From Burkholderiaceae bacterium (lineage in GTDB: Bacteria; Pseudomonadota; Gammaproteobacteria; Burkholderiales; Burkholderiaceae_C): DNA of 64,000 nucleotides. The stretch covers positions 180,521 through 244,520 of the forward strand of contig JADMJJ010000036.1 in assembly GCA_018780645.1 (NCBI GenBank), read 5' to 3'. The notes below the pieces were generated by a model. It had not been told where the DNA came from and ran no database searches. It was given only the letters and a program-made list of their open reading frames with translations. The position numbers and the translations under genes were made by a program. Of the stretch, positions 25,989 through 35,935 are shown in pieces (within the stretch, counting starts at the first letter, position 1; every line of letters starts with the position of its first letter).

Positions 25989-26456
25989 ATGGCCAAGCTT
26001 TCCACGCTCGCGTTGATCGGAGCCTCGCTGTTGTTGCTGGGCGGCTGTGCCGTGGAGTGGCAGAACCGCCAGGCGGCCAAGGAGCTTGCGGAGCAGGCCC
26101 GGCCGCCCGGCTCGGCCTATGCGGGTTGGCGCGTGTTTCAGCAGCGCTGCGCCTCCTGCCACGGGCCGGCGGCCAGTGGCACCGCCCTTGCACCCGATTT
26201 GCTGCCCAGGGTTCGCGAGATGGGCTCGCACCGTTTCATTGGCCTGGTGCTCAAGCGCTACGACTGGAACCTGCCTGCCGCGCAGGCCGGCAGCAGCACC
26301 CTGGTCGATGAGGTCGTGCAGCGCAAGCAGGGCGCGCTGAGCATGCCGGCCTGGCAGGGCGAGCCGGTGGTCAGCGCCCATATCATCGATCTCTATGCCT
26401 ATCTCTCGGCCCGCGCCCAGGGCTCGGTGGGCACAGGGCGCCCGGTCCAGCAGTAG
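25989..26456 (+). CDS. c-type cytochrome, lipoprotein-like
   Basis: Lipobox LLLLGGCAVEW; haem motif CASCH; downstream Met (SMPAWQG). Confidence 0.88.
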   Translation: MAKLSTLALIGASLLLLGGCAVEWQNRQAAKELAEQARPPGSAYAGWRVFQQRCASCHGPAASGTALAPDLLPRVREMGSHRFIGLVLKRYDWNLPAAQAGSSTLVDEVVQRKQGALSMPAWQGEPVVSAHIIDLYAYLSARAQGSVGTGRPVQQ

Positions 26457-26469
26457 CCCGCGGACGGGC

Positions 26470-28170
26470 ATGAGGATGAAGCAGGCCGCAAGGCTCACCA
26501 CCGCGGGCGCCAGCATCGCGGTGCTGGCCGCATGCGCCCTGCTGCCCTTCAGCCCCGATCGCCGAGCGACGGCACCGGTGCTTGACGGCTTTGGCGCCAG
26601 CAGCCTGGTGCCTTCGCAGGCCAATGAGGCGGCGCGGCGGCTGTTCGCCCAGGGCATGGCCCAGGCCTATGGCTTCAACGAGATCGAGGCGGTGCGCGCC
26701 TTCAAGGCCGCGCTGGCCCAGGACCCGGATTGCGCGTTGTGCGCCTGGGGTGTGGCCTATGCGCTGGGGCCGAATATCAACAACACCGATCGCGGCGATC
26801 TCAAGGAGGCGCTGCAGCATGTGGACCACGCCTTGAAGCGCAGCGCCGGCGCTTCGGCCCGCGACCGCGCCCTGATCGAATCGCTGGCGCTGCGCTATGG
26901 CCATGGCAGCGAGGCCCGCAATCTCGCGCCGCTGCAGGGCGAGGTCTGCGGTGCCGGCGGCACCGAGGAGAAGGCCGACCCGCTGGACATCGCCTACGCC
27001 GAGCGCATGCGCATGCTGGCCGATCGCTTTGCCGATGACGCCGATGTGCTGGCCATCTACGCCGAGGCAGAGCTGGTCGCCACTCACGGCGACTGGTGGG
27101 ACCGTGACACCGGCAAGCCGGCCGGCCGCATCGGCGAGGTGGCCGACCGGCTCGAAGCGGGCCTGGCCAAGCACCCGAATCACACCGGGCTCAACCACTA
27201 CCTGATACACACCGTCGATGCGGTGCAGGTGGCCGGCCGGGCGGTGGCCGCCGCCGACCGCCTGGGCGCGCTGGCGCCCAAGTCGCCGCACCTGTTGCAT
27301 ATGCCGGCCCACACCTATGCGCTGGTCGGCCGCTATGCCGATGCGACGCGCGTCAACCAGCAGGCCAACGCGGCCGATCTGGCGATGATGGCCGAGCTGA
27401 AGGCGCAGAAGTTCAGCGTCAGCAAGGACTGGCGAGGCCACAACACGCATTTCCAGTGGTATGGAGCGCTGATGGAGGGCCGCGGCGACCTGGCACTGGA
27501 GACCGCGCGCGCCAGCGCAGCCCTGTCCACGGGCAACCACGAATATGCCGAGTACCGGCGCAGCCTGCCGATGCTGACCCTGCTGCGCCTGCAGCGCTGG
27601 GACGCCTTGCTGCAGGAGCCGCTGCCCAGCGGCGGCAAGGGCCTGGCCTCGGTGCTGGGCGAGATGGCGCGCGGCACGGCGCTGGCACGTACCGGTCAGC
27701 TGGCGGGGGCCACGGAGGCGCTGGCGCGGCTGGAGCCGGCCGCTGCCAGGCTGATCAACCAGCACGCCGGCAGCACCTTCATCCCCAAGATCGTGCGCAG
27801 CCTCGTCAATACCGCACAGGCACAGCTGCGCGCCGAACTCGCACTGGCCGAAGGCCGCATCGACGACGCCCTGGTACGCCAGTCCGAGGCGGTGACGGCG
27901 TCCAGCTACGCCGACCAGACGGAGCCGCCTATGCTGGCCGGCGGCGCCCGCCTGACGCTGGGCGAGATGCAGCTGCGGGTGCAGCGCCACGCCCAGGCCG
28001 AGCAAAGCTTTCGCATCGCCCTGGCCGAGCAGCCGCTCAGCGGCTGGGCGCTGGACGGCCTGGCCCGGACCCTGCTGGCTCAGGACAGGCGCGGCGAGGC
28101 GCAGGCCTTGAGGGCCGAGCTCGACCGCAGCTGGCTGCTGGCCGACGCAGCCCTGCGCGCGCCGCGCTGA
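26470..28170 (+). CDS. TPR-repeat lipoprotein
   Basis: Lipobox-like AVLAACALLP, TPR units (FAQGMAQAYGFNEIEAVRAFKAALAQDPDCALCAWGVAYALG...). Confidence 0.8.
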   Translation: MRMKQAARLTTAGASIAVLAACALLPFSPDRRATAPVLDGFGASSLVPSQANEAARRLFAQGMAQAYGFNEIEAVRAFKAALAQDPDCALCAWGVAYALGPNINNTDRGDLKEALQHVDHALKRSAGASARDRALIESLALRYGHGSEARNLAPLQGEVCGAGGTEEKADPLDIAYAERMRMLADRFADDADVLAIYAEAELVATHGDWWDRDTGKPAGRIGEVADRLEAGLAKHPNHTGLNHYLIHTVDAVQVAGRAVAAADRLGALAPKSPHLLHMPAHTYALVGRYADATRVNQQANAADLAMMAELKAQKFSVSKDWRGHNTHFQWYGALMEGRGDLALETARASAALSTGNHEYAEYRRSLPMLTLLRLQRWDALLQEPLPSGGKGLASVLGEMARGTALARTGQLAGATEALARLEPAAARLINQHAGSTFIPKIVRSLVNTAQAQLRAELALAEGRIDDALVRQSEAVTASSYADQTEPPMLAGGARLTLGEMQLRVQRHAQAEQSFRIALAEQPLSGWALDGLARTLLAQDRRGEAQALRAELDRSWLLADAALRAPR

Positions 28171-28173
28171 GCC

Positions 28174-28220
28174 GGCCCATGAAAAAACCCGCCAGCTTGC
28201 ACCGGCGGGTTTGATGGGCC
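28174..28220. terminator. Bidirectional intrinsic terminator GGCCCAT..AAACCCGCC-n10-GGCGGGTTT..ATGGGCC
   Basis: Strong stem with A-tract/T-tract flanks between the convergent TPR gene and TonB-dependent receptor gene. Confidence 0.85.
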
Positions 28221-28236
28221 TGGGCCGAGGCCGCGA

Positions 28237-31080
28237 TCAGAAGAACTTGTAGTTCGCCATCAAGGTGAACGAGCGGCCACGCGGGTCGGCCACTCGCGGC
28301 TCCCAGGAGCTGCCCGAACCGAGGTTGGAGTCGTAGGCGACCGAGAACGGAGGATCCTTGTCGAACAGGTTCTTGATGCCGGCCGTCAGGGTCAGGTTCT
28401 TGAAGCCGGTGTAGCTGGCGCTGGCGTTGTAGGTGGTGTAGCTGGCCACGTTGGGGTTCCATGCCGGCGGCACGACCAGACCCGAGGCCACGCCCGGCAG
28501 CACATAGTCCTTGTAGCCGTCACGGTAGGTCTGCGAGACGGTGCCGATCCAGGGGCCCTTGGCATAGCTCAGGCTGATGGTGTGCTTCCAGCGCAGGCCG
28601 AGGTCGCCGGCGCGGCTGAACACGCCCACCTCGCTGGCGCCGAACGGTGCGTTGACGATCAGGCGGGACTTCTTCTCGATCAGATAGGCACCGTCCAGAT
28701 TGGCCGCCCACTTGCCGCCGGCCAGTTGGCCGTTGATCTTGGCGCCCACCTCGACGCCCTTGGTGACGCTCTCGCCGGCATTGATCCAGCGCCGGTCGAT
28801 GCCGACCAGATTGCCGCTGCCGTCGCGGAAGAAGGCCTCGGGGAAGAGACCGAAGTTGCTGACCATTTCGGTCAGTGAAAGGGTCTGGATCGTGCCTTCC
28901 TTCTTGATGTACCACCAGTCCACATTGGCACTGAACTGGGCATTGGGCGCCCAGACGATGCCGAAGGTGGCCTGCTTGGACTCCTCGGGGCCCAGCGTGG
29001 TCTTGCCGCCGGTCAGGATGTCGGGTGTGATCGATTCACAGCCGGGCTTGCTGGTGTCCACCTTGCCGGTGGCGCACTTGGCCGGGTCGACCAGGTCCTT
29101 GCCCGAGTAGGGGGAGATGGTCACGCCGTTGAACAGCTGGTTGAAGGTCGGCACGCGGAAGCCCGTGCTGTAGGAGCCGCGCATCAGCAGTTCGTCGAAG
29201 GGCGTGAAGCGCAGCGTCACCTTGGGGTTGGTGGTGTCGCCGAAGCCGGTGTAGTCATCGCGGCGCACGGCCAGCGTGGCCTCGAGCTTCTTGGTGATGG
29301 GCACCAGCAGCTCGCCATAGACGGCCTTGATATTGCGGCTCACGCCGCCCAGCGCATTGATGTCGTCAAAGGGCGCATTCAGGATCGCCCGGCGGGCGGC
29401 CACGTCGCGCTCGTCGCCATTGAAGCGGTACTCTTCTCGGCGCACGTCCACGCCGACGGCGGCCATCAGGTCACCGGCCGGCAGCTTCATGATGGTGCCC
29501 GAGGCCGAGGCATCGACCTCGGTCATGGTGAACTTGCCGCCATACAAGGTCACGCCGGCGGCCGAGGTGGCGGCCAGGGCGTCCATCGCGGCCTGGCTCT
29601 GGGTTTCGCCCGGGCCGAGGAACACATTCATGATGCCGCTCTTGAGCATGTTGACGAAGGGCACGGTGTAGTAATAGCCGGTGCCCAGCACCGAGCTGGA
29701 CTTGCTGAAGGCCTGCGACAGCCCGACCTTGTAATCCCAGTTGCCCAGGCCCATCGGCCCTTCGGCGCCGATCAGGAAGCGACCGGTGTCGGACTCGGTG
29801 GCAATCTCGCGGTTGCCGCACTCCATGCAGCGCCAGCGATAGGCGATGCCCTTGCCGTAGTTGGGCTGGATGGTCGGGAAGACCTTGGCGATCTCGTTGA
29901 ACACCGTGTTGTAGGCCGCGCCGGTGCTCGGATAGGTCAGATTGAACAGCGCGCTGCTGGCGGTGCCGCTGCTCGACACCTGGTTGGGCGAGAAGGACTT
30001 GGCCGATTCCGACTTGCCGGCCACGACCTCGCCGAACATCAGGTGCTCGCCCAGCTTCAAGGTGCCGCGCAGCACCAGATTGGTGTTGGTGACCGGCTGC
30101 TGCAGCACGGCGGCGCGGCCGGTGTCCCAGGCGCAGGCCCACTTCGAGGCGGCCACGTCCCACAGCTTCTCGTCATAGGGCGCCTGGCCGTCGATCGCGT
30201 TGCAGCCCTTCTGGCCGGGCAGATCCAGCACATTGATGGCCGACATCTGCTGCGTCGTGCCGGGCTGGATCGGGCCGGTGCTGCTCTTGTTGCTGAGGAT
30301 GGAGTCGATGCCGCTGACGGCAAAGGCGGTGGCATAGGGCGTGCCGCGCGTGTCCACCGACAGGCCGCGCTCGGGCTGGAAGGTGTTGACGAAGTCGCGC
30401 TGGTTGCCGCGCAGCAGCTTGCTGTCGCTGCGGGTCAGCGAGGCCAGCACATTGAAGCCGTCCTTGTCGATGTCGCCGAAGCCGCCGGTCAGCGAGGCGC
30501 GGAAGACATTGCCGCCGCCGGCCTCGGTGGCGTCCATGAAGGCATTCGCCTCCAGGCCGCGGTAGTCCTTGCGCAGGATGAAGTTGATCACGCCGCCGAT
30601 GGCATCGGTGCCGTAGATGGCCGAGGCGCCGTCCTTGAGGATTTCGATGCGCTCGACCGCCGCGAACGGGATCGAGTTCAGATCCACCGCCGCGCCGTTC
30701 AGGCCGTGGGCAGCGACGCGACGACCGTTGAGCAGCACCAGGGTGCTGGAGGCGCCCTGGCCGCGCAGATTGGCCGAGGTGGCCCCGTTGTTGCCGCGCT
30801 GGGCGCCATCGACGACGTCGGCGTTGCTGGCCAGATTGTCCAGGCCGTTGCCGTTGATGTTCAGCGTCGAGATCAGCTGCTCGGCGGTGGCGATGCCGGC
30901 GCGGTCGATCTCGCCGCGGGTGATGACCTGCAGCGGCAGCGCGCCCTCGGCGGCAATGCGCTTGATGCTGCTGCCGGTGATCTCCACCCGCTGCAGCTTG
31001 CTGACGTCCTGCGCCATCGCGGCGAGGTGGGCACTGAGCCCCAAGAGGGCCAGGCATTGCGCCAGCTTGTTCAACTTCAT
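28237..31080 (-). CDS. TonB-dependent outer-membrane receptor
   Basis: MKLNKLAQCLALLGLSAHLAAMAQDVSKLQRVEITGSSIKRIAAEGALPLQVITRGEIDRAG... plug domain; C-terminal beta-barrel ending GRSFTLMANYKFF. The ORF-track start at 31380 is probably too long. Confidence 0.95.
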   Translation of the reverse strand: MKLNKLAQCLALLGLSAHLAAMAQDVSKLQRVEITGSSIKRIAAEGALPLQVITRGEIDRAGIATAEQLISTLNINGNGLDNLASNADVVDGAQRGNNGATSANLRGQGASSTLVLLNGRRVAAHGLNGAAVDLNSIPFAAVERIEILKDGASAIYGTDAIGGVINFILRKDYRGLEANAFMDATEAGGGNVFRASLTGGFGDIDKDGFNVLASLTRSDSKLLRGNQRDFVNTFQPERGLSVDTRGTPYATAFAVSGIDSILSNKSSTGPIQPGTTQQMSAINVLDLPGQKGCNAIDGQAPYDEKLWDVAASKWACAWDTGRAAVLQQPVTNTNLVLRGTLKLGEHLMFGEVVAGKSESAKSFSPNQVSSSGTASSALFNLTYPSTGAAYNTVFNEIAKVFPTIQPNYGKGIAYRWRCMECGNREIATESDTGRFLIGAEGPMGLGNWDYKVGLSQAFSKSSSVLGTGYYYTVPFVNMLKSGIMNVFLGPGETQSQAAMDALAATSAAGVTLYGGKFTMTEVDASASGTIMKLPAGDLMAAVGVDVRREEYRFNGDERDVAARRAILNAPFDDINALGGVSRNIKAVYGELLVPITKKLEATLAVRRDDYTGFGDTTNPKVTLRFTPFDELLMRGSYSTGFRVPTFNQLFNGVTISPYSGKDLVDPAKCATGKVDTSKPGCESITPDILTGGKTTLGPEESKQATFGIVWAPNAQFSANVDWWYIKKEGTIQTLSLTEMVSNFGLFPEAFFRDGSGNLVGIDRRWINAGESVTKGVEVGAKINGQLAGGKWAANLDGAYLIEKKSRLIVNAPFGASEVGVFSRAGDLGLRWKHTISLSYAKGPWIGTVSQTYRDGYKDYVLPGVASGLVVPPAWNPNVASYTTYNASASYTGFKNLTLTAGIKNLFDKDPPFSVAYDSNLGSGSSWEPRVADPRGRSFTLMANYKFF

Positions 31081-31394
31081 GATGACTTCTCCTTGATTGC
31101 GGATTCGGTGGACGCCTGCGGTCCGGGACCCCATGCGTGCGGCAGCCGGCGAAGCGGCAGATCTGGAGTCATGATCAACAACGTTGCGGAGGCGCGCCAT
31201 AGAGATCGACTCTGAATTGCTACAAATGCGCGATGAATGCTTGTCGTGCTTGCATAACCCCAGGGAATACGCGCGGCCATCCGCCGCGGGCAGGCACCGC
31301 CGCAGTGCGTGCCTGCCACCACGGTGCTCCGCCTGTTCGGGACGCGCTGGCGCCGATACAGTGCAGGCCAATGTCAACAAACGGGGCGGGGTGC

Positions 31395-32867
31395 ATGGGG
31401 TTCAAGCTGAAGCGGCGTCTGGTGGGTGGGGTCTTGCTGGGCGCCTGCGTCTGGTTGGCCGGTTGCGCGGCCACCAGCGGTGGCGGTGCACTGCCGGCCC
31501 CCGTGCAACAGGCGCTGGCCCAGGCCGGCCTGTCGGCGGACAGCCTGGGCCTGGTCGCATATTCACTGGATGAGCCCCGCTCGGCCCTGCTGCACAACGA
31601 GCGGCGGGCCATGCAGCCGGCCTCGACGATGAAGCTGCTGACCACCGTCGTGGCGCTGGACCAGCTGGGTCCGAACGCCCGCGGCCACACCGACCTGCTC
31701 GCCGACGCTGCACCCCAGGGCGACACGATCAGTGGCCCGCTTTATCTGCGCGGCGGCGCCGACGCCGACCTCGACTTTGCCGCGCTTTGGCAGCTGCTCA
31801 GCGAGTTGCGCGAGCGCGGCGTGCGCCGCATCGAGGGCGGCCTGGTGCTGGATCGCAGCCTGTTTCATCCGGCGCGCATGGACCAGGGGCTGCCGCCCTT
31901 CGACGAGGCGCCCGAGTTCCAGTACAACGTGATACCTGACGCCCTGCAGCTGAATGGCAATCTGCTGGGCTTTGCTCTCAGCGCGGACGGGCAGGCGGTG
32001 AACGCCCAGGTGCGGCCCGCCTGGGCGCCGGTGGACCTGCGCAGCGCCCTCAGTCTGAACGACAAGCCCTGCGCAGAGTGGGAAGACGGATGGCTCACCC
32101 CCGAGGCCGCGCTGCAGCCGGACGCCGGCCAGGGCGCGCGCATGCGCATCGAGCTGCGTGGCAGCTTCCCGCGCAATTGCAGCAAGCTGGTGGCGCTGAA
32201 CCTGGTGGACCGCAGCCTGCTGGCTGACGCGGCGGTGCGCTCGTTATGGGCGCAGCTGGGGGGCGAACTGGTGGGTGCCACACGCGAAGCGGCAACACCC
32301 GGCACTGCCAGCCTGCTGGCAACGCACCGCGGCCGCGCCCTGGCCGAGCTTGCCTGGGGCATGAACAAGCGCTCGGACAATCCGCTCACCCGTATGGTCT
32401 ATCTGCGCCTCGGTGTCGATGCAGGCAAGCCCGCAGGCACCGAGCGCACCGCCGATGCCGCCGAGCGTGCGGTTCGGGAATGGTTCCAGCGCCAGCGCAT
32501 CGACGCGACGGGCCTGGTGCTGGATAACGGCTCGGGCCTGTCGCGCAGCGAGCGCATCAGCCCCATGCAGCTGGCCGCGCTGCTGCAGACCGCTCACCGC
32601 GGCCTGCACGCGCCCGAGCTGCTGGCCAGCCTGCCCATCGTCGGTGTCGACAGCCCCTGGACCCGCCGCCTCAAGGGCAGCCCGGCCGCCGGCCGCGCCC
32701 GCATCAAGACCGGCTCGCTGCGCAATGTGGCGGCGGTGGCCGGCTATGTGCTCGATGCCCGCGATCGCACCTGGGTGCTGGTGGCCTTCATCAACGACGA
32801 ACGGGCCAGCGCCGGCCGGCCGGCGCTGGATGCGCTGATCGATTGGGTCGCGCGAACGGGGAACTAG
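31395..32867 (+). CDS. dacB: D-alanyl-D-alanine carboxypeptidase/endopeptidase (S13, DacB/PBP4-type), lipoprotein
   Basis: MGFKLKRRLVGGVLLGACVWLAGCAATSGG; PASTMKLLTTVVALDQLG (SxxK), LDNGSGLSRSERISP (SxN region), IKTGSLRNVAAVAGYV (KTG). Confidence 0.92.
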   Translation: MGFKLKRRLVGGVLLGACVWLAGCAATSGGGALPAPVQQALAQAGLSADSLGLVAYSLDEPRSALLHNERRAMQPASTMKLLTTVVALDQLGPNARGHTDLLADAAPQGDTISGPLYLRGGADADLDFAALWQLLSELRERGVRRIEGGLVLDRSLFHPARMDQGLPPFDEAPEFQYNVIPDALQLNGNLLGFALSADGQAVNAQVRPAWAPVDLRSALSLNDKPCAEWEDGWLTPEAALQPDAGQGARMRIELRGSFPRNCSKLVALNLVDRSLLADAAVRSLWAQLGGELVGATREAATPGTASLLATHRGRALAELAWGMNKRSDNPLTRMVYLRLGVDAGKPAGTERTADAAERAVREWFQRQRIDATGLVLDNGSGLSRSERISPMQLAALLQTAHRGLHAPELLASLPIVGVDSPWTRRLKGSPAAGRARIKTGSLRNVAAVAGYVLDARDRTWVLVAFINDERASAGRPALDALIDWVARTGN

Positions 32868-32872
32868 GGCTT

Positions 32873-34765
32873 TTACTGAACCTCGAGGGGCCACTCCAGC
32901 TCGAAGCGGCAGCCCGCACCAGGCTCGCTGTGAGCGCGTATGCGACCCTGCAGACGCTGACTCACCGCGGCCTGGGCGACGAACAGGCCCAGGCCGCTGC
33001 GGCCGCGGCCGAACTGGGTCGAGACATAGGGGTCGAAGATGCGCGGCAGCAGCTCGGGCGCGATGCCGCAACCCTCGTCGCTGAGGCTCAGCAGCACCCG
33101 CCCGGTGTCCACCCGCGCCTGCACTCGCACCACCCCGGCCACGCCCGGCGCGTAGGCGTGACGCTCGGCATTCTGGAACAGCTGGGCCAGCACCTCGGAC
33201 AGCGCGCGGGCGCGCAGGCGCAGCAGCAGCCGCGTATCCACCTCCAGCCGCAGCGGGCTGCCGGGGCTGATGGTGCGGTCCCAGGTCGCGCGGATCAGCA
33301 GCTGCAGCTGCAATTCCTGCGGCGTCTCCGGGTCATCGGTGCTGTCCAGATGCTTGTAGCTGGCCACCAGGGCCAGCGCTCGCGCGACACTGCTGCTCGA
33401 CAGCTCGGCCGCCTGCTTGCAAGCGCGCAGCTCGGCGATCAAGCGGCTGCGTGACACCGCGCCCTCACCGATGGCCGTCTCAAGGCCCCGGCTCAGGTCG
33501 GCGACGGTCGAGCTGGCGGTCAGCGCCGAACCCAGCGGCGTATTCAGCTCATGGGCCAGGCCGGCCAGCAGGGTGCCCAGCGTGGCGAACTTGCTGGCCT
33601 CGATCAGCTCGCCCTGCAGCTCGCGCTGCAGCTGCAGGGCCTGCGCCAGCGCCACGTTCTTGACCGCCAGTTCACGGCCATGGGCTTCGCTGCGTGCCTG
33701 CTCGGCACGGGCGTGCTCCAGTTCGAGGCGTTGCAGCTGTGCGGCGGTGTCCTGACGGCCGGCCTCACGCACCTCCTGCAGCTCCAGATCATGAGCCTGC
33801 TGCAGCGCCGCCATGGCCTCGTCGACACGGCCGAGCTGTTGCAGCCAGGGACTCAGCTGCCTCAGTCGGCGCACCACCTGGCGGCGAACCGACCAGTCCA
33901 TACTTTGCGCCACCACCTTCTGCATCAGGGCCACGGCGCCGGCAAAGTCCTGCCGCGCGGCCAGGCTGGCGGCCTCGGCGGCCCACAGCTCCTTCTCGAT
34001 ACGCTCACCGCCGCGCCCAGCCCGCAGCAGGTAGTCGCGGCCCTCGGCCAGCGCGGCCTCGGCCAGGGCCGGCTGGCCGCTGGCGATATGCAGCTCGGCC
34101 ACGCCCGACAATGCATTGCAGGCGGCAATCCAGCGCAGCTGCGAGGCGGCCTCCCTGACGCCCTCCTGCAAGGCCCTCAGCTGGGCCTCGGGATCACCGA
34201 GCGCCCGGTGGGCAAACGACAGCGACACATAGAGATCGACCCAGCGGCTGCGGTCGCCGCCCTGCTTGTACAGCCGCAGGGCTTCGCTCATGCAGTCGAT
34301 GGCGCGGCGGTACTCCTGCTGAGCCGCCAGCGCCTGGCCCAGCACCCTGGCGCGATGCGCCTGATCGACGACGCGCGGGCTGATCCGGCACAGCCTCGTC
34401 AGGTCTTCCAGCAGGGCCAGCGCCGCCGGCAGACGGCCGAAGCGCAGATGCATGCGGCAGCGCAGTGCCGTCATGGCCGGCCGAACCGCAGCGCCAAAGC
34501 CGCGCTCCGTCCAGGGAAGCACCTGGTCGAGCACCGCCTCGATGCCCTCCGAACGCCAGGCCTCGCCCAGCAGCTCCGCCAGGTGCAGGCCGAGCTCGAC
34601 GGCAAAGTCGCTCGGACCCTCGGTCAGCGCCTGCTCGAATATCCGCTGCGTCGGCGCCAGCAAATCGACCGCCAGGCAGGGCGCGTCCAGATAGCGGGCG
34701 CGCTCGGCCAGCAACCAGGCTTGACGCTCTTCCGCCCGGGGCGGATCGCCATAGCTCTCGGACAT
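32873..34765 (-). CDS. TPR-containing sensor histidine kinase
   Basis: N-terminal TPR-like region, H-box LAGLAHELNTPLGSALTASST, HATPase (LSLSDEGCGIAPELLPRIFDPYVSTQFGRGRSGLGLFVAQAAV). Confidence 0.9.
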   Translation of the reverse strand: MSESYGDPPRAEERQAWLLAERARYLDAPCLAVDLLAPTQRIFEQALTEGPSDFAVELGLHLAELLGEAWRSEGIEAVLDQVLPWTERGFGAAVRPAMTALRCRMHLRFGRLPAALALLEDLTRLCRISPRVVDQAHRARVLGQALAAQQEYRRAIDCMSEALRLYKQGGDRSRWVDLYVSLSFAHRALGDPEAQLRALQEGVREAASQLRWIAACNALSGVAELHIASGQPALAEAALAEGRDYLLRAGRGGERIEKELWAAEAASLAARQDFAGAVALMQKVVAQSMDWSVRRQVVRRLRQLSPWLQQLGRVDEAMAALQQAHDLELQEVREAGRQDTAAQLQRLELEHARAEQARSEAHGRELAVKNVALAQALQLQRELQGELIEASKFATLGTLLAGLAHELNTPLGSALTASSTVADLSRGLETAIGEGAVSRSRLIAELRACKQAAELSSSSVARALALVASYKHLDSTDDPETPQELQLQLLIRATWDRTISPGSPLRLEVDTRLLLRLRARALSEVLAQLFQNAERHAYAPGVAGVVRVQARVDTGRVLLSLSDEGCGIAPELLPRIFDPYVSTQFGRGRSGLGLFVAQAAVSQRLQGRIRAHSEPGAGCRFELEWPLEVQ

Positions 34766-34823
34766 CGCCCCTCCCAGTTGATGAGGGCTATCGTGCCGGC
34801 TCGAATGGAGGCCGGCGCCGCGC

Positions 34824-35864
34824 TCAGCCCACGGCCGGGCGCAACAGCTGCAGGGTACCCGCGTCGGCGTCGATCTCCGCGTCCAGGCCCACCGGCACGG
34901 TGAACTTGCGCTTGATATGGCCGATCATCGCACCGCGGTACACCGGCACCTGCAGTGGCAGGAAATAGTCGTCGAAGACTTCGTCCAGCGTCAAGGTGCC
35001 ATAGCCGTCGCCCGGCTCACATTTGGTGAACTTGCCCAGCACCACGCCGGCCAGCCCACCCAGCGCGCCGGCCAGGCGCAGGGTCGAGAGCATGCGGTCG
35101 ACACGGTAGATGTACTCGTTGATCTCTTCCAGAAACAGGATGGCGCCTCTGCAGTCGGGGAAGTAGGCCGAGCCGGCCAGCGAGCTCAGCACCGCCAGAT
35201 TGCCGCCCAGCAGGCGCCCGCGCGCGCGACCACTGCGCAACGTGGTGGTGCGGTCCTGGGTCTGCACCAGGTGCTCGCCGCGCTCGCCCTGCGGGTTGCG
35301 CAGCAGCATGGCCTGGCCCTCCATCACCAGGGCCTTGAAGTGGGCCACGCTGAAGGGATTCCATTCCGAGGCGGCCACCGGGCCGTGGAAGGTCACCAGG
35401 CCGGTCTGCTGCTGGATGGCGTTGAGCAGGCAGGTGAGGTCGGAGAAGCCGCCGAAGAACTTGGGCCTGCGCCGTATCAGCGCGTAATCCAGCTTGTCGA
35501 CGATGCGGTTGCAGCCCGAGCCCCCGGTCAGGGCCATGATGCCGGCCACCTCGTCGTCGGCAAACATCGCGTTGATGTCAGCCGCGCGCTGCGCGTCGGT
35601 GCCAGCGAACTGGCCGTAGCGGGCGCGTAGATGGGCCCCGGGCTTGACCTTGAAGCCCAGCGCCTGCAGGGCCTCGATGGCGATCTGCACCGGCTCGCGC
35701 TCGTAGGTCGCGTTGGCCGGGCTGACCAGGCCTATCGTGTCACCGGGCTGCAGGCGCTTGGCATAGAGCGCTGCGGGCCTTGCGGCCTGGGCCGAAGGCA
35801 GGGCTGCTGCGGCCGTGCCGGCGGCCAGGGCTTGAACGAAGTGGCGTCGCGGGTGGGGCATCAT
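34824..35864 (-). CDS. LD-carboxypeptidase (peptidase S66), secreted/Tat-like signal
   Basis: MMPHPRRHFVQALAAGTAAAALPSAQA; GDTIGLVSPANATYEREPV...MALTGGSGCNRIVDKLDYALIRRRPKFFGGFSDLTCLLNAI. Confidence 0.92.
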   Translation of the reverse strand: MMPHPRRHFVQALAAGTAAAALPSAQAARPAALYAKRLQPGDTIGLVSPANATYEREPVQIAIEALQALGFKVKPGAHLRARYGQFAGTDAQRAADINAMFADDEVAGIMALTGGSGCNRIVDKLDYALIRRRPKFFGGFSDLTCLLNAIQQQTGLVTFHGPVAASEWNPFSVAHFKALVMEGQAMLLRNPQGERGEHLVQTQDRTTTLRSGRARGRLLGGNLAVLSSLAGSAYFPDCRGAILFLEEINEYIYRVDRMLSTLRLAGALGGLAGVVLGKFTKCEPGDGYGTLTLDEVFDDYFLPLQVPVYRGAMIGHIKRKFTVPVGLDAEIDADAGTLQLLRPAVG

Positions 35865-35870
35865 TTTCCT

Positions 35871-35935
35871 TGTAGCCCGGATGCAATCCGGGTCCGTTGT
35901 CGACGCGTCAGGCCCCGGATTGCATCCGGGCTACA
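35871..35935. repeat. REP-like imperfect palindrome copy 2 (TGTAGCCCGGATGCAATCCGGG ... CCCGGATTGCATCCGGGCTACA)
   Basis: 22-nt perfect arms at 35871-35892 and 35914-35935 with 21-nt spacer; related to 10636-10679. Confidence 0.92.

Noticed and set aside
28237-31380. TonB receptor starting at 31380
   Set aside because: The N-terminal 100 aa before MKLNKLAQCLALLGL is non-signal-like and covers the divergent promoter region with dacB; start at 31080 preferred.
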